A DNA stretch of 64,000 bases from Paucibacter sp. TC2R-5 (GCF_025717605.1 NZ_JAJIRQ010000003.1:372001-436000); one strand, 5' to 3'. Shown: positions 29,159 to 39,081, counted from the stretch's first letter. Numbers and translations: made by a program. Notes: generated from the sequence alone by a model not told the origin.

Positions 29159-30319
29159 TCAGCGTCCGGCCGCTGCGGCGGCCAAGGCCGCCAGCGTGTC
29201 GTCGGGTCGGGGCACGTTGACCTGGCGTGCTTGGCCCGCCACTTGGCGGATCAAGTCATTGGCCGCCACCACCTTGCGCGATTGCGGGTCAAAGTAGCGC
29301 GCCAAGGCCTCTTGGGCATCGCGCAGGTCGGCTTGCGCGGTATCAAACTGTCGACTCAACAAGGCCAGCCGCGCATTGAGCAGGCGGAGTTTCAAATTCT
29401 CTCGCAAGAAAAATGCTTGATCCGGGGCCAGCAAGGCAGCCTCGGGATGATCGATCCGGGTCACGCGCAACAAGGTTCTGGCCTCACCCCACACCAAGCC
29501 GGCGGCTTCGCTCAAGCCGGTTTTGGCCTGCCACCACCAAGTCGCCAACGTACCATCTGCTGGCGCGGCGGGCTTGGCGCCTGTACCTTGGCTACGGGTA
29601 TTTTTCGGCGTGTTGGCCGCCGCCGCCTTGTCCTCGCGGCCCTTGCCGTCGGAACGCTCGGCACTCGCCATCAAGGGCAATTCATCCAGAAGACGCACCA
29701 CCTCGTCGAGCTTGATCGTCAGCGTCGACATATCGACCACGCTGATCGCCTTGACCCGGTCCAGGTCGCGCGCCACGGCCCGGCGCACGCCTTCCATGCG
29801 CGGCTGCTTGTAGCGCAATAGGCGCTCCTCGGCCTGCTTCAGCGTCGCGATCAAGGGCTCGGCGCTACCGGTGATGCTGGACTGCTGCAAGGCGACACGG
29901 ATGGAAGCCTCGATATCGCCAATCACATTCTCATCTCGCGAGCGCGACATCGATTGAATCAACTCCTCCAACTGGCCCCGCTGCAAGGCCACTTCGGCCA
30001 AGCGTGCGTCGAGCAAAGCCACCTTGGCCGCGGTATCACGCGTCAAGTCTTGCGACTGCTTGGATGCTGCCTTGGCTTCGCTGGCATCGGCCTGCACCAA
30101 AGCTTGGCGGCGCACCAATTCCTGCTCCAGCGCTTGTTGCCGGCTGAGGCCTTGCCAGGCCAAGCCAAGGCCGCCAAATGATGTCAGGGCCAAGATCACC
30201 GCCGTCACCGGCAACCAGCCGGGCAAAGCGGCGCTTGGGGCGGCCACAGGGTAAGGTGCGGCGGACGAGACGGCGGGCGCGGGGCCGGTCTCTTGAGGGG
30301 TTTGTTGGGTTTCACTCAC
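29159..30319 (-). CDS. hemX: HemX family membrane protein (GTG start)
   Basis: A 386-residue protein of the HemX (DUF513) family, often misnamed uroporphyrinogen-III C-methyltransferase. About 30 Pro/Ala-rich residues precede one transmembrane helix (WLPVTAVILALTSFGGLGLA, about 35-55); a long coiled coil (EQELVRRQALVQADASEAKA through ARLAEVALQRGQLEELIQ) follows, then a conserved C-terminal domain (LLRVTRIDHPEAALLAPDQA). Start GTG 30319 is set because it overlaps the hemD stop as GTGA and the longer frame reads through hemD. No methyltransferase motif is seen. Confidence 0.88.
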   Translation of the reverse strand: MSETQQTPQETGPAPAVSSAAPYPVAAPSAALPGWLPVTAVILALTSFGGLGLAWQGLSRQQALEQELVRRQALVQADASEAKAASKQSQDLTRDTAAKVALLDARLAEVALQRGQLEELIQSMSRSRDENVIGDIEASIRVALQQSSITGSAEPLIATLKQAEERLLRYKQPRMEGVRRAVARDLDRVKAISVVDMSTLTIKLDEVVRLLDELPLMASAERSDGKGREDKAAAANTPKNTRSQGTGAKPAAPADGTLATWWWQAKTGLSEAAGLVWGEARTLLRVTRIDHPEAALLAPDQAFFLRENLKLRLLNARLALLSRQFDTAQADLRDAQEALARYFDPQSRKVVAANDLIRQVAGQARQVNVPRPDDTLAALAAAAAGR

Positions 30320-31113
30320 AGTGAAAATGATTGTAGGGGCCGGCCTCGCATCACACCCAAGGCTTCGGCCACTGCGCGTGCATCGGGTCGCGCCAAAACC
30401 ACATGCCCGACGCCAAGTTCCTCGGCGCGCGCCGCAATTCGCGCATGAGTCGCAATGCAACGGGCATGTCGCCAATCAGCAGCAGGCCCGCTCAGCGTGT
30501 GCAAATAGCCGATCGCCTCGGCACTGCTGAACAGCCAAACATAGCGCCCGGGCGCGCTCAGTGCCGCTTGCAGCAAGGCCTGCTCGGGCAGCGTCAGCTC
30601 TGGGCAGCGCCGCTGGTAAACGCTGAAAAACTCGGGCATGGCGCCCAGTTCACGCAAGCGATCGGCCAGCCATTCACGCCCACCGTCGCCTCTGATCATC
30701 AGCACGCGCCGGCCGCCCCAAGCGCGCTCGCGCAGCTGGGGCCACAGATGTTCAGAATCCAGGCTCGGTGAATCGGCCGGCGGCTGCACGATCAGGGCCG
30801 CCGGAACGCCGGCCGCGCGCAAAGCCTGCGCACTGCCTGGGCCTACACAAGCCGCCAGGGTGTGCGCGGGCCACGCGAAACCCGGCGCTTGCGCGGCAAA
30901 AAACTGCGTCACCGCATTCGGGCTGACAAACACCGCCAAAGCAGCTGTTGGCAACAAGGTTCCGGCGGCGCGAGCCGCCTGCCCGTCGGTCGGCACGATG
31001 TCGATCAAGGGCAAGCTGACCGCCTGCACCCCCAATGCCGCCATACGCGCCAGCCATTCACCCGCCTGCTGCTTGGGGCGGGTCAGCAATAGCGTCTGTT
31101 CAGCCTCGCTCAC
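30316..31113 (-). CDS. hemD: Uroporphyrinogen-III synthase
   Basis: A 265-residue bilobed enzyme that cyclises hydroxymethylbilane with inversion of ring D. Seen motifs are LLTRPKQQAGEWLARM, LPLIDIVPTD, FVSPNAVTQFF, ACVGPGSAQALRAAGVPAAL and VLMIRGDGGREWLADRL. HemD is poorly conserved, so the call relies also on position: its start is 9 bp after the hemC stop and its own stop overlaps hemX. Length is normal. Confidence 0.92.
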   Translation of the reverse strand: MSEAEQTLLLTRPKQQAGEWLARMAALGVQAVSLPLIDIVPTDGQAARAAGTLLPTAALAVFVSPNAVTQFFAAQAPGFAWPAHTLAACVGPGSAQALRAAGVPAALIVQPPADSPSLDSEHLWPQLRERAWGGRRVLMIRGDGGREWLADRLRELGAMPEFFSVYQRRCPELTLPEQALLQAALSAPGRYVWLFSSAEAIGYLHTLSGPAADWRHARCIATHARIAARAEELGVGHVVLARPDARAVAEALGVMRGRPLQSFSL

Positions 31114-31122
31114 AGCGAACTT

Positions 31123-32052
31123 TCACGCAAGCGGCAAATAGCTTTGCGCGCCCAAATCCCGCAAGGCTTGCGCGGCCTGCTCGCCGAAGCTCAAGGCCTG
31201 CTCGACCGACTGCACGGCGGCCCGAATAGAAGCCTTCAGCAGTGGGCGCTCGGTCTGCTCCGCGTCGCCCAAGGCGACGGCCATGTGCAGCTCGGCCCCA
31301 ACCCAATGGGCATGCGCTGCCAGCGGCATGCTGCAGCTGCCGCCCAGGCTGCGTGAAACAGCACGCTCGGCCTGTGTTGCCAGCCAGGTAGGGATATCGA
31401 TCAAGCCGCTCAGACTACTTTTCAGGCTAAGCGCGTCGGCACGCACCTCAATCCCGAGCGCACCTTGGCCGGCGCAGGGAATCATTTCCTCAACGCTGAA
31501 GCAGCAGCGAATGCGCGATGCCAGCCCAAGCCGCTTGAGCCCGGCCGAAGCCAGGACAATCGCGGCATAACCGCCCTCGTCGAGCTTGCGCAAACGGGTG
31601 TCCAGATTGCCGCGCAAGGGCTCAATCTGCAGGTCCGGCCGCAAGGCCTTGAGTTGCACCACCCGGCGCAAGCTGGATGTGCCAACCACCGCGCCCTGCG
31701 GCAACTCGGCCAGGCTGGCATAGAGATTGGAAACAAAGGCGTCACGCGGATCTTCGCGCTCCAGAATTGCCACCAGCTCGAAGCCGGCCGGCAATTCCAT
31801 CGGCACATCCTTCAAGGAATGCACGGCCAGGTGGGCCCGGCCCTCCTCCAAGGCGGTTTCCAGCTCCTTGACGAACAGTCCCTTGCCGCCCACCTTGGAC
31901 AAGCTGCGGTCGAGAATCTGGTCGCCGCGGGTCGTCATGCCCAGCAGGTCGACCTGCAATTGCAGGCGCTGCTCCAGCAAGGCTTTGACATGCTCGGCCT
32001 GCCACAGGGCAAGGCGACTTTCACGGGTTGCGATGATGATGTTTTCGGTCAT
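31123..32052 (-). CDS. hemC: Porphobilinogen deaminase (hydroxymethylbilane synthase)
   Basis: A 309-residue enzyme that joins four porphobilinogens on a dipyrromethane cofactor. It starts with [18 protein letters not shown], then [33 protein letters not shown] and [12 protein letters not shown]. The cofactor-binding Cys is in [13 protein letters not shown]. Full-length and first gene of the hem operon. The divergent-looking upstream gene is a response regulator on the same strand, 35 bp away. Confidence 0.96.
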   Translation of the reverse strand: MTENIIIATRESRLALWQAEHVKALLEQRLQLQVDLLGMTTRGDQILDRSLSKVGGKGLFVKELETALEEGRAHLAVHSLKDVPMELPAGFELVAILEREDPRDAFVSNLYASLAELPQGAVVGTSSLRRVVQLKALRPDLQIEPLRGNLDTRLRKLDEGGYAAIVLASAGLKRLGLASRIRCCFSVEEMIPCAGQGALGIEVRADALSLKSSLSGLIDIPTWLATQAERAVSRSLGGSCSMPLAAHAHWVGAELHMAVALGDAEQTERPLLKASIRAAVQSVEQALSFGEQAAQALRDLGAQSYLPLA

Positions 32053-32087
32053 GACCGAATGCTATCAGGCGAGTCATTCACCCTGCT

Positions 32088-32813
32088 TCAAGCAATAGCT
32101 GCCGGATCAAAGCGATAGCCGACGCCATAGACCGCGCTGATGCAATCCTGCGGCGGCTGCAGCGCGGCCAGCTTGCGGCGGATGTTCTTGACATGGCTGT
32201 CGACCACGCGGTCGCTGACGTCGCGGAAATCTTCATGGATGGCGTCCAGCAATTGGCTGCGCTCGAACACACGGCCGGGCTGAGACAGGAGCAAGCGCAG
32301 CAATTTGAACTCCACCGGCGTCAGATGCAAGACCTGACCCTGCCAAGCCAGGCGCTGGCCTGCTTCGTCCACGGTGAAGCCGCCGATCAAGGGCTGAACA
32401 GGAGTTTGCTGACCCGCGGGCGTCAAGCGGCCATCGGCGCGCCGCAACAAAGCCCGCACCCGCGCCACGACCTCGCGCGGACTGAAGGGCTTGCAGACAT
32501 AGTCATCGGCACCCAACTCCAGGCCCAAGAGTCGGTCCAGCTCATCGACCCGAGCGCTGATGATGAGGATGGGCAGATCGGACAGCAGGCGCACGCCCCG
32601 GCACACCTCCAGGCCGTCCAGGCCCGGCAACATCAGGTCCAGCAACATCGCCGCCGGCTTGGTTTGGCTGTTGTCTTGCACGCGATGCAAGGCTTGGCGC
32701 CCATCGGCCAGCCATTCGCAGACATAGCCGGCGGCGTGCAAGTAATCGCACAGCACGGCGGCTAGCTTGGGCTCATCTTCAACAACCAGAATGCGCCGCG
32801 CATCATGTTTCAT
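32088..32813 (-). CDS. OmpR-family response regulator (BaeR-like)
   Basis: A 241-residue regulator. The receiver has ILVVEDEPKLAAVL, the phospho-accepting Asp in LLDLMLPGLDG, the conserved Thr/Ser region IISA and Lys in YVCKPFSPREVV. The C-terminal winged helix has VEFKLLRLLLSQPGRVFERS, VDSHVKNIRRKL and YGVGYRF. The overall pattern resembles BaeR, which controls envelope-stress and efflux genes. Its start overlaps the partner kinase stop by 4 bp (32810-32813). Confidence 0.92.
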   Translation of the reverse strand: MKHDARRILVVEDEPKLAAVLCDYLHAAGYVCEWLADGRQALHRVQDNSQTKPAAMLLDLMLPGLDGLEVCRGVRLLSDLPILIISARVDELDRLLGLELGADDYVCKPFSPREVVARVRALLRRADGRLTPAGQQTPVQPLIGGFTVDEAGQRLAWQGQVLHLTPVEFKLLRLLLSQPGRVFERSQLLDAIHEDFRDVSDRVVDSHVKNIRRKLAALQPPQDCISAVYGVGYRFDPAAIA

Positions 32814-34396
32814 ACCACCCCCTTTGCTGCCGGCGGCCGCAAGGGCAAGGTCAGGCGCAACGTCAATCCGCCCAAGCTCGAAGGCTCAGCCTGCAGGTGA
32901 CCACCGTGACTGCGGGCGATGGCCTGCGCCACACCCAGCCCTAAGCCACTGCCGCCGGCCTGCCGGCTGCGCGAAGCGTCCACCCGATAAAGCGGCTCGA
33001 ATAAATGCGCCAAGGCGGCAGCCGGCACGCCCGGCTTGCTGTCGTCGAGGCTGATCTCGATATGCTCGCCCAGGAGCCTGGTACTCAGGCGCACCAAGCC
33101 CGGCGCATCGGTATAGCGCAAGCTGTTTTCAAGCAGATTGGCCATCATCTGCGCGATGCGCTCTCCGTCCCACAGCGCTTGAGGCAAGGCCTGCGGCCAA
33201 TCGGACTGCAAGGTCAAACCGGCACCCACCGCGCGCGAGCGAATCCGCGCCAAGGTTTCGCTCAACAGGGCAGGCACATCGGCCGGCGCGAATTTGCAAG
33301 GCAACTCCTGCAGTTCGGACATCGCCAGGGTATGGAAGTCATCGGTCAGCCGACTCAAGCGCTGCACCTCATCTTGCAGTGACGCCAGCGCCGCAGCGTC
33401 CAGCGGCCGGATGCCGTCTTGCAAGGCCTCCAACTCAGCACGCAGCACCGCCAAGGGCGTGCGCAACTCATGCGAAAGCTCGGCAATCCAGCGCCGCCGG
33501 CTCGATTCCAGCCGCGCCAGCGCCGCAGCCATGGCGTTGATGTCCTCGCTGAGTTCGCCCAGCTCGTCATCGCGCTGTTTGGCAATCCGCACGCTCAACT
33601 CACCATGGGCGATTCTGCGGGTCGCCGCCTGCGCCGCTTGAAGCGGCCGCACCCAACGCGCCGCAAGCAAGCGCGCCGCCAACAGCGCCAGCGCAATCAA
33701 CAAGACCGCCATGCCGCCCAAGCCCCAATATTGACGGCGCAAAAAGCTCGCATCCACGCCCTGCGCGGGGCCAGCCCGCTCGGCCAAACGCAACATCAAG
33801 ACGGTGTCGCCCTCAACTTTGAGCGCACGCAGCTGCCCGGGCAAATCGAGCACTTCTCGGTGACCGGCCAGCGCCCGCGTACCGCTCGCATCCAGGAGCA
33901 CAAGACGGGGTCCGAACAAATTCGGGTCGCCATTGGGCCGAGGAGGAGGAGGAGGATGTGGTGGTGGCGGCCGATCGCGCCAGCCTCCAAAAAGAGGTGG
34001 CCGGCGCGGCGGAGGCCGACCGGCATCGGGTTCATCAAAAACACCCCCCGCACGGCGGCCATCGCTCAATTCAAGGCTGCCGTCCAACCACTGCCTCAGC
34101 ACGGGCCGCCACTGTTCGGGTCGCTCGGGCCACAAGCCCGGCACTTGCCGGCGCTGCGCCAAGTCTTGCTCGGCCAGCAGCATCAGGCGATCCAGCATTT
34201 GCCCATCTTGGGCGCGCAAATAGTCGCTGAAGCCAGCGCGCAAATTCCACGCCACCACACCCGCCATCGCCAACACCGCCAAGGCCGTGCTGGCCAGCAA
34301 CAGCAGCGAAAGTTGATGAAGCAAGCGTAAGCGAATGCGCAAAGGAGTGGACCGCAAGGGAGTGAAGCGCCATCTTACGCAGACATTGATCGGCAA
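32810..34396 (-). CDS. Sensor histidine kinase (BaeS-like) with proline-rich periplasmic loop
   Basis: A kinase of about 528 residues. One membrane helix is at about 27-50 (LSLLLLASTALAVLAMAGVV) and the second at about 230-250 (GMAVLLIALALLAARLL); between them lies a periplasmic domain with a proline tract near 145-175 (RPPPRRPPLF, then PPPPHPPPPPRP). HAMP, the H-box ELSHELRTPLAVLRAE, the N-box MANLLENSLRYTD and a G1 box DDSKPGVP (BaeS has a similar DSAPGV) follow. The longest frame begins with a TTG (34396); other TTG codons at about 13 and 19 residues in are equally possible and none has a good Shine-Dalgarno. Partner of the BaeR-like regulator. Confidence 0.9.
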   Translation of the reverse strand: MPINVCVRWRFTPLRSTPLRIRLRLLHQLSLLLLASTALAVLAMAGVVAWNLRAGFSDYLRAQDGQMLDRLMLLAEQDLAQRRQVPGLWPERPEQWRPVLRQWLDGSLELSDGRRAGGVFDEPDAGRPPPRRPPLFGGWRDRPPPPHPPPPPRPNGDPNLFGPRLVLLDASGTRALAGHREVLDLPGQLRALKVEGDTVLMLRLAERAGPAQGVDASFLRRQYWGLGGMAVLLIALALLAARLLAARWVRPLQAAQAATRRIAHGELSVRIAKQRDDELGELSEDINAMAAALARLESSRRRWIAELSHELRTPLAVLRAELEALQDGIRPLDAAALASLQDEVQRLSRLTDDFHTLAMSELQELPCKFAPADVPALLSETLARIRSRAVGAGLTLQSDWPQALPQALWDGERIAQMMANLLENSLRYTDAPGLVRLSTRLLGEHIEISLDDSKPGVPAAALAHLFEPLYRVDASRSRQAGGSGLGLGVAQAIARSHGGHLQAEPSSLGGLTLRLTLPLRPPAAKGVV

Positions 34397-34485
34397 CTAT
34401 GGAGCTCATCTCCACATTTCATCCATCCTCTGTGCACAGACTTTGCTCAAGCTTGCGCTCACCCCTTGGCTTGACGGAGAACCCT

Positions 34486-35745
34486 ATGAACGGCCCCAGC
34501 AAAATTCGCCACCCCTTCTTCGCCCACTTTGGCGCTGGCGCATTACTGATCTTGAGTGCCTGTGGCGGAGGCAGCGGCGGCGGCGCAAGCGACACAACAG
34601 TAGCCCCGATGGCCAAGCCGGCCCCGGCCCCGGCTCCTGCTCCTGCGCCGGCACCAAACCCTGCGCCACTGACCCTGAGCGAAGTCGGCGATCGCCTGTT
34701 CAATGAAGTCAGCCTGTCCGCCAGCGGCAAGCTGTCCTGCGCGGGCTGCCATGTGCAAGCGGCTGGCCATGCCGACCCCGCCGGTGGCTTCCTGCCGCTG
34801 GGCGGCATCGATGGTCAGGCGCAAGGCCTGCGCAGCAGCCCCAGCCTGAACTACCTCGAAGGCGCGGGCGCCTTCCGCTTCAATGCCCAAGGCGACCCAC
34901 AGGGCGGCCTGTTCTGGGACGGCCGCGCCGACAGCCGTGAGGCGCAAGCCCGTGGCCCCTTGTTCAACGCCAAAGAGATGGCCAATACGGAAGGGCCGGC
35001 CTTCAGCAACAAGCTGCGCGCCTTGAGCTACTTCCCCGACCTTGTGCGCAGCGCCAATCTGAGCGCCAGCGCCAGCGACGAGCAATTGCTGCAGGCCGTC
35101 ACCAGCGCCTTGGCGGCCTACCAAGTCAGCGATATCGACTTCCACGCGCACAGCAGCAAGTTCGACGCGGTGCAGGCCGGCCGCGCCAGCTTCACGGCCC
35201 AAGAGGCGCGCGGGCTGGCCACCTTCAATGACCCGCAACGCGGCAATTGCGCGGCCTGCCATGACAGCTCGCCCAGGCCCAATGGCCAGCCCGCCGCCTT
35301 CAGCAACTTCCGCTACTTCGCCCTCGGCGTGCCGCGCAACAGCAGCCAGGCCACGGCTGACCCCGCCTTTTTCGACCTCGGTCTATGCGGCCCGCAGCGC
35401 AGCGACTTGAGCGGCCGCAGCGATTTATGCGGCATGTTCAAAGTACCGACGCTTCGCAATGTGGCCTTGACCGCGCCCTATTTTCACAACGGCGCCGTCA
35501 AGACCTTGGAGGATGCCGTGGCCTTTTACGCCACGCGAGACAGCGACCCGGCGCGCTGGTACCCGTTCGTCGCCGGCCAGGTGCAGCGCTTCAACGACTT
35601 GCCCGCTGCCTACCGGGCCAATGTTCACCAGGGTCCACCGTTCGGACGGCGCGCCAATCAGCCGCCCGCCTTGAGCCCTCAAGATGTGGGCGATCTGGTC
35701 GCTTTCTTGCACACGCTGTCGGACGGATTCAACAGTTCGCCCTAA
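34486..35745 (+). CDS. Dihaem cytochrome c peroxidase family lipoprotein
   Basis: A 419-residue exported protein. The signal peptide ends at the lipobox LSAC (about residue 25), followed by a Gly/Ser stretch and a Pro-Ala tract as a tether. Two haem c sites are CAGCH (about 85) and CAACH (about 262). FKVPTLRNVALTAPYFHNG near 320 is the strongly conserved segment of the bacterial CcpA/MauG group. It would reduce H2O2 in the periplasm or act as a MauG-like oxidase. Start ATG 34486 is chosen for the GGAGA eight bases upstream and the signal peptide. Divergent from the BaeS-like kinase. Confidence 0.92.
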   Translation: MNGPSKIRHPFFAHFGAGALLILSACGGGSGGGASDTTVAPMAKPAPAPAPAPAPAPNPAPLTLSEVGDRLFNEVSLSASGKLSCAGCHVQAAGHADPAGGFLPLGGIDGQAQGLRSSPSLNYLEGAGAFRFNAQGDPQGGLFWDGRADSREAQARGPLFNAKEMANTEGPAFSNKLRALSYFPDLVRSANLSASASDEQLLQAVTSALAAYQVSDIDFHAHSSKFDAVQAGRASFTAQEARGLATFNDPQRGNCAACHDSSPRPNGQPAAFSNFRYFALGVPRNSSQATADPAFFDLGLCGPQRSDLSGRSDLCGMFKVPTLRNVALTAPYFHNGAVKTLEDAVAFYATRDSDPARWYPFVAGQVQRFNDLPAAYRANVHQGPPFGRRANQPPALSPQDVGDLVAFLHTLSDGFNSSP

Positions 35746-35795
35746 TCTGCACAGGCTGGGCTGGCAAGGCGCAAAGAAACTGTTAAAGTCAGAAA

Positions 35796-35814
35796 CATGT
35801 AACTTGGTTACATG
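35796..35814. promoter_or_regulatory. Perfect 19-bp palindrome upstream of ppc
   Basis: CATGTAAC (35796-35803), a TTG spacer and GTTACATG (35807-35814) form a perfect 8-bp inverted repeat whose centre is 39 bases before the ppc ATG. An overlapping outer pair (GAAACATG with CATGTTTC) strengthens the symmetry. The size and spacing are those of a dimeric regulator site. The regulator is unknown. Confidence 0.5.
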
Positions 35815-35843
35815 CATGTTTCACCCTTCTGACGAGCCCCGCC

Positions 35844-38672
35844 ATGCCGCCCAAGCCAGTAAGCCCAGTGTCCCGCGCCAAAAAGTCTGCACCTACTGCT
35901 GCCGACAAAAACCTGCCCTTGATGGATGACATTCGTCTGCTGGGCCGCATTCTGGGCGAGGTGATTCGCGAGCAAGAGGGGCGCGACACCTATGAGCTGA
36001 TCGAGCGCATCCGCAAGCTCTCGGTCGCTTATCGCCACAAGGCCGACGCACAGGCGGGCAAGAGCTTTGACAAGCTGCTCAAGAGCCTGAGCGGCGAACA
36101 AGCGGTCAGTGTGATCCGCGCCTTCAGCTATTTCTCGCATCTGGCCAATATCGCCGAAGACCGCCACCATGTGCGCCGGCGTGAGATTCATGAGCGCGCC
36201 GGCAGCCAACAAGCCGGCTCGCTGGCCTTCGCGCTGGAGCGCCTGCACGACGCCGGCGTGCGCCCGGCCGAGATCGCCAAGACCTTGCATCACGGCTTCA
36301 TCTCGCCCGTCTTGACCGCCCACCCGACCGAGGTGCAGCGCAAGAGCATTCTGGACGCCGAGCGCGCCGTCGCGCAGTTGGTCGAGCAGCGCGATGAGCT
36401 GCACACCGAGCGTGAGCACCGTGACAACGAGGCCGCCATCCGCGCCCGCGTCACCCAGCTCTGGCAGACCCGCATGCTGCGCTACAGCAAGCTGACGGTG
36501 GCCGACGAGATCGAGAACGCGCTGTCCTATTACCAATCAACCTTTTTGCGCCAGATCCCCAAGCTCTATGCCGAGCTGGAAGAAGCGCTGCCGGGCCATG
36601 ACTTCAACAGCTTTTTGCGCATGGGCCACTGGATCGGCGGCGACCGTGACGGCAACCCCAATGTCACCGCCACCACCATGCGCCATGCGCTGGCGCGCCA
36701 GAGCGAGGTGGCGCTGCGCCATTACCTGACCGAGCTGCATGAACTGGGCGCGGAGCTGTCGATTTCGGCCCGTTTGGCACAGGTCTCGCCCGCGATGCAG
36801 GCCTTGGCCGAACGCAGCCCGGACCGCAACGAGCACCGCATGGACGAGCCCTATCGCCGCGCTTTGACGGGCATGTATGCGCGCGCTGCCGCCACCTTGC
36901 ACCAGCTGACCGGCACCGAGGCGATGCGCCACGCGGTCGCACCCCAAGAGCCCTATGCAAGCGCCGACGAGCTGCTGGCCGATCTGGCCGTGATCGAGGC
37001 CTCGCTGCGCAGCAACCACGCCGAGGCGCTGATCGCGCCGCGTCTGAAGCCGCTGATGCGTGCGGTGCGGGTGTTTGGCTTCCACCTCGCCACGCTGGAT
37101 CTGCGCCAAAGCTCCGATCAGCACGAGGCCGTGCTGGCCGAGCTGCTGCAGATTGCTCGCATCGAATCGGATTACTCCAGCCTGAACGAGGCGCACAAGC
37201 GCGAGCTGCTGCTCAAGCTGCTGAACGACGCTCGTCCCTTGCGCGTGCACGGCGCCGAATACAGCGAACGCAGCCTGACCGAGCTGGCGGTTTTTGAGGC
37301 GGCGCGCGAATCGCTGCAGCGCTTCGGCCGCGAGTCGCTGCGCCACTACATCATCTCGCACACCGAGTCGGTCAGCGACCTGCTGGAGGTGCTGCTGCTG
37401 CTGAAAGAAGTCGGCCTGCTGCGCGGCACGCTGGATGATGGCAGCGCCGTCAACGACCTGATCGTCTCGCCGCTGTTCGAGACCATTGGTGACCTGCGCG
37501 AGGCGCCGGCCATCATGGCCGAGTTCTACGAGTTGCCGGGTGTCGCCGACATGCTGATCCGCAGTGGCGCGGAGCAAGACATCATGCTGGGCTACTCCGA
37601 CTCCAACAAGGACGGCGGCGTCTTCACCAGCAGCTGGGAGCTCTACCGCGCCGAGATCGCGCTGGTCGAGATGTTCGAAAAGCTGCGCGCTGCGCATGGC
37701 ATCACGCTGCGCCTGTTCCACGGCCGTGGCGGCACGGTCGGCCGCGGCGGCGGCCCGAGCTACCAAGCCATCCTGGCCCAGCCCCCGGGCACCGTCAACG
37801 GCCAGATCCGCCTGACCGAACAGGGCGAGGTGATCGCCTCCAAGTACGCTAACCCCGAAATCGGCCGGCGCAATCTGGAAACGCTGGTGGCGGCCACGCT
37901 GGAAGCCACGCTGCTGCACCCGACCAAGAACGCGCCGAAGAGCTTTCTTGAGGCTGCGCAAACACTGTCCGACGCCAGCTTCAAGGCCTATCGCGGCCTG
38001 GTCTATGACACGCCCGGTTTTGCGGAGTACTTCTTCGCCGCCACGCCGATCCGCGAAATTGCCGAGCTGAATATTGGCTCGCGCCCCGCTTCGCGCAAGG
38101 CGACCCGCGCGATCGAAGACCTGCGCGCCATCCCCTGGGGCTTCAGCTGGGGCCAGAGCCGTGTAGCACTCCCTGGCTGGTGCGGCTTCGGCTCGGCGGT
38201 GTTGCAGTTCTTGGGCGAAGAAGGCTCAGCTCAGCACACGCAAAACCTGACCCTGCTCAAGCGCATGCTGAAAGGTTGGCCCTTCTTCCGCACCTTGCTC
38301 TCCAATCTGGACATGGTCTTGGCCAAGACTGATCTGGGCATTGCCGAGCGCTATGTCGAGCTGGTCGAGGACAAGCGCCTGGGCAAGCGGATCTTTGCTG
38401 CCGTCAAGGCCGAGTTCGAGCGCACGCAGCAAGCGCTAAGCCTGATCACCGGCGAGGCCAATCGACTGGCCGGCAACCCGGCGCTTGCGCGCTCGATCGA
38501 GCACCGCTTCCCCTATATCGACCCGCTGAACCACTTACAGGTCGAGCTGATGCGGCGCTACCGCGCTATTCCGGCGGACAAGCGGACCGAAGATCCGGCA
38601 CTCGAGCGCGTGCAGCGCGGCATTCATTTGTCGATCAACGGGATTGCGGCGGGGCTGCGCAATACCGGTTAA
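35844..38672 (+). CDS. ppc: Phosphoenolpyruvate carboxylase
   Basis: A 942-residue anaplerotic enzyme that carboxylates PEP to oxaloacetate. Signature segments are [13 protein letters not shown] (catalytic His) near residue 155, [39 protein letters not shown] near 590, [15 protein letters not shown] near 635 and a C-terminus ending in NTG, the allosteric aspartate-site end. ATG 35844 follows the candidate operator; the first about 25 residues are basic and unconserved. A clear terminator follows the gene. Confidence 0.97.
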   Translation: MPPKPVSPVSRAKKSAPTAADKNLPLMDDIRLLGRILGEVIREQEGRDTYELIERIRKLSVAYRHKADAQAGKSFDKLLKSLSGEQAVSVIRAFSYFSHLANIAEDRHHVRRREIHERAGSQQAGSLAFALERLHDAGVRPAEIAKTLHHGFISPVLTAHPTEVQRKSILDAERAVAQLVEQRDELHTEREHRDNEAAIRARVTQLWQTRMLRYSKLTVADEIENALSYYQSTFLRQIPKLYAELEEALPGHDFNSFLRMGHWIGGDRDGNPNVTATTMRHALARQSEVALRHYLTELHELGAELSISARLAQVSPAMQALAERSPDRNEHRMDEPYRRALTGMYARAAATLHQLTGTEAMRHAVAPQEPYASADELLADLAVIEASLRSNHAEALIAPRLKPLMRAVRVFGFHLATLDLRQSSDQHEAVLAELLQIARIESDYSSLNEAHKRELLLKLLNDARPLRVHGAEYSERSLTELAVFEAARESLQRFGRESLRHYIISHTESVSDLLEVLLLLKEVGLLRGTLDDGSAVNDLIVSPLFETIGDLREAPAIMAEFYELPGVADMLIRSGAEQDIMLGYSDSNKDGGVFTSSWELYRAEIALVEMFEKLRAAHGITLRLFHGRGGTVGRGGGPSYQAILAQPPGTVNGQIRLTEQGEVIASKYANPEIGRRNLETLVAATLEATLLHPTKNAPKSFLEAAQTLSDASFKAYRGLVYDTPGFAEYFFAATPIREIAELNIGSRPASRKATRAIEDLRAIPWGFSWGQSRVALPGWCGFGSAVLQFLGEEGSAQHTQNLTLLKRMLKGWPFFRTLLSNLDMVLAKTDLGIAERYVELVEDKRLGKRIFAAVKAEFERTQQALSLITGEANRLAGNPALARSIEHRFPYIDPLNHLQVELMRRYRAIPADKRTEDPALERVQRGIHLSINGIAAGLRNTG

Positions 38673-38680
38673 AGCTGGCG

Positions 38681-38706
38681 GGCCGCTCAAGTTGAGCGGC
38701 CTTTTT
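38681..38706 (+). terminator. Terminator of ppc
   Basis: GGCCGCTCAA (38681-38690) and TTGAGCGGCC (38692-38701) form a 10-bp stem with a one- to two-base apex, followed by TTTTT, nine bases after the ppc stop. A FliA-like promoter overlaps its second arm. Confidence 0.85.
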
Positions 38707-38714
38707 GCCGATGA
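38687..38714 (+). promoter_or_regulatory. Candidate sigma-28 (FliA) promoter for the YjfB-like gene
   Basis: TCAAGTTG (38687-38694) matches the FliA -35 consensus TAAAGTTT at six of eight positions, and GCCGATGA (38707-38714) matches GCCGATAA at seven of eight. The gap is 12 bases against the usual 11. Transcription would begin about 20 bases before the ATG at 38745. The elements overlap the ppc terminator, so part of the match could be fortuitous. Confidence 0.4.
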
Positions 38715-38744
38715 CGAAAGCATCCCCCTCAAGGAGCATGCGTC

Positions 38745-38954
38745 ATGGATCTCGCCAACACCGCCTTGGTCAACAACGTCGGCAGCTCAGGCAGCTCGGT
38801 GCAAAGCTCGGCCCAGATGATGGTGCTCAAAAAAGCGATCAATCTGCAGGCCCAAGGAGTGATGGACTTGCTGGGCAGCTTACCGCCTACGCCAACACAG
38901 CCTGCGCTGGCCACCAGCGGGTCGCTCGGCACCCGACTGAACACCTACGCCTGA
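38745..38954 (+). CDS. YjfB-like putative motility peptide
   Basis: A 69-residue protein, MDLANTALVNNVGSSGSSVQ at the start and QMMVLKKAINLQAQGVMDLL in the middle, ending with a Pro/Thr-rich tail. The central helix matches the YjfB family of small putative motility proteins, in which VLKKA and a terminal LL/ML segment are conserved. A good AAGGAG lies 8 bases before the ATG. Family function is not established. The FliA-like promoter upstream supports a link to flagella. A regulator gene follows after 127 bp on the same strand. Confidence 0.75.
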   Translation: MDLANTALVNNVGSSGSSVQSSAQMMVLKKAINLQAQGVMDLLGSLPPTPTQPALATSGSLGTRLNTYA

Positions 38955-39081
38955 AAAAAGTTGGGCTTCGGCATGCTCGCCGTGCCGGGCAGCGATTCGT
39001 CCGTTAAGCTCTGGCTTGCGAGCAAACTTCTATGCGTTGCGCCTGATCACAGAGTTAGGCGCTCGACCAAGGCCACAGCCC

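Noticed and set aside
29159-30319. Uroporphyrinogen-III C-methyltransferase annotation for hemX
   Set aside because: No SAM-binding motif; it is a membrane coiled-coil protein of the HemX family.
36537-37961. 474-codon open frame antisense to ppc
   Set aside because: It is a GC-rich shadow of a certain gene; its translation is low-complexity (Gln/Arg/Val-rich) and matches no family.
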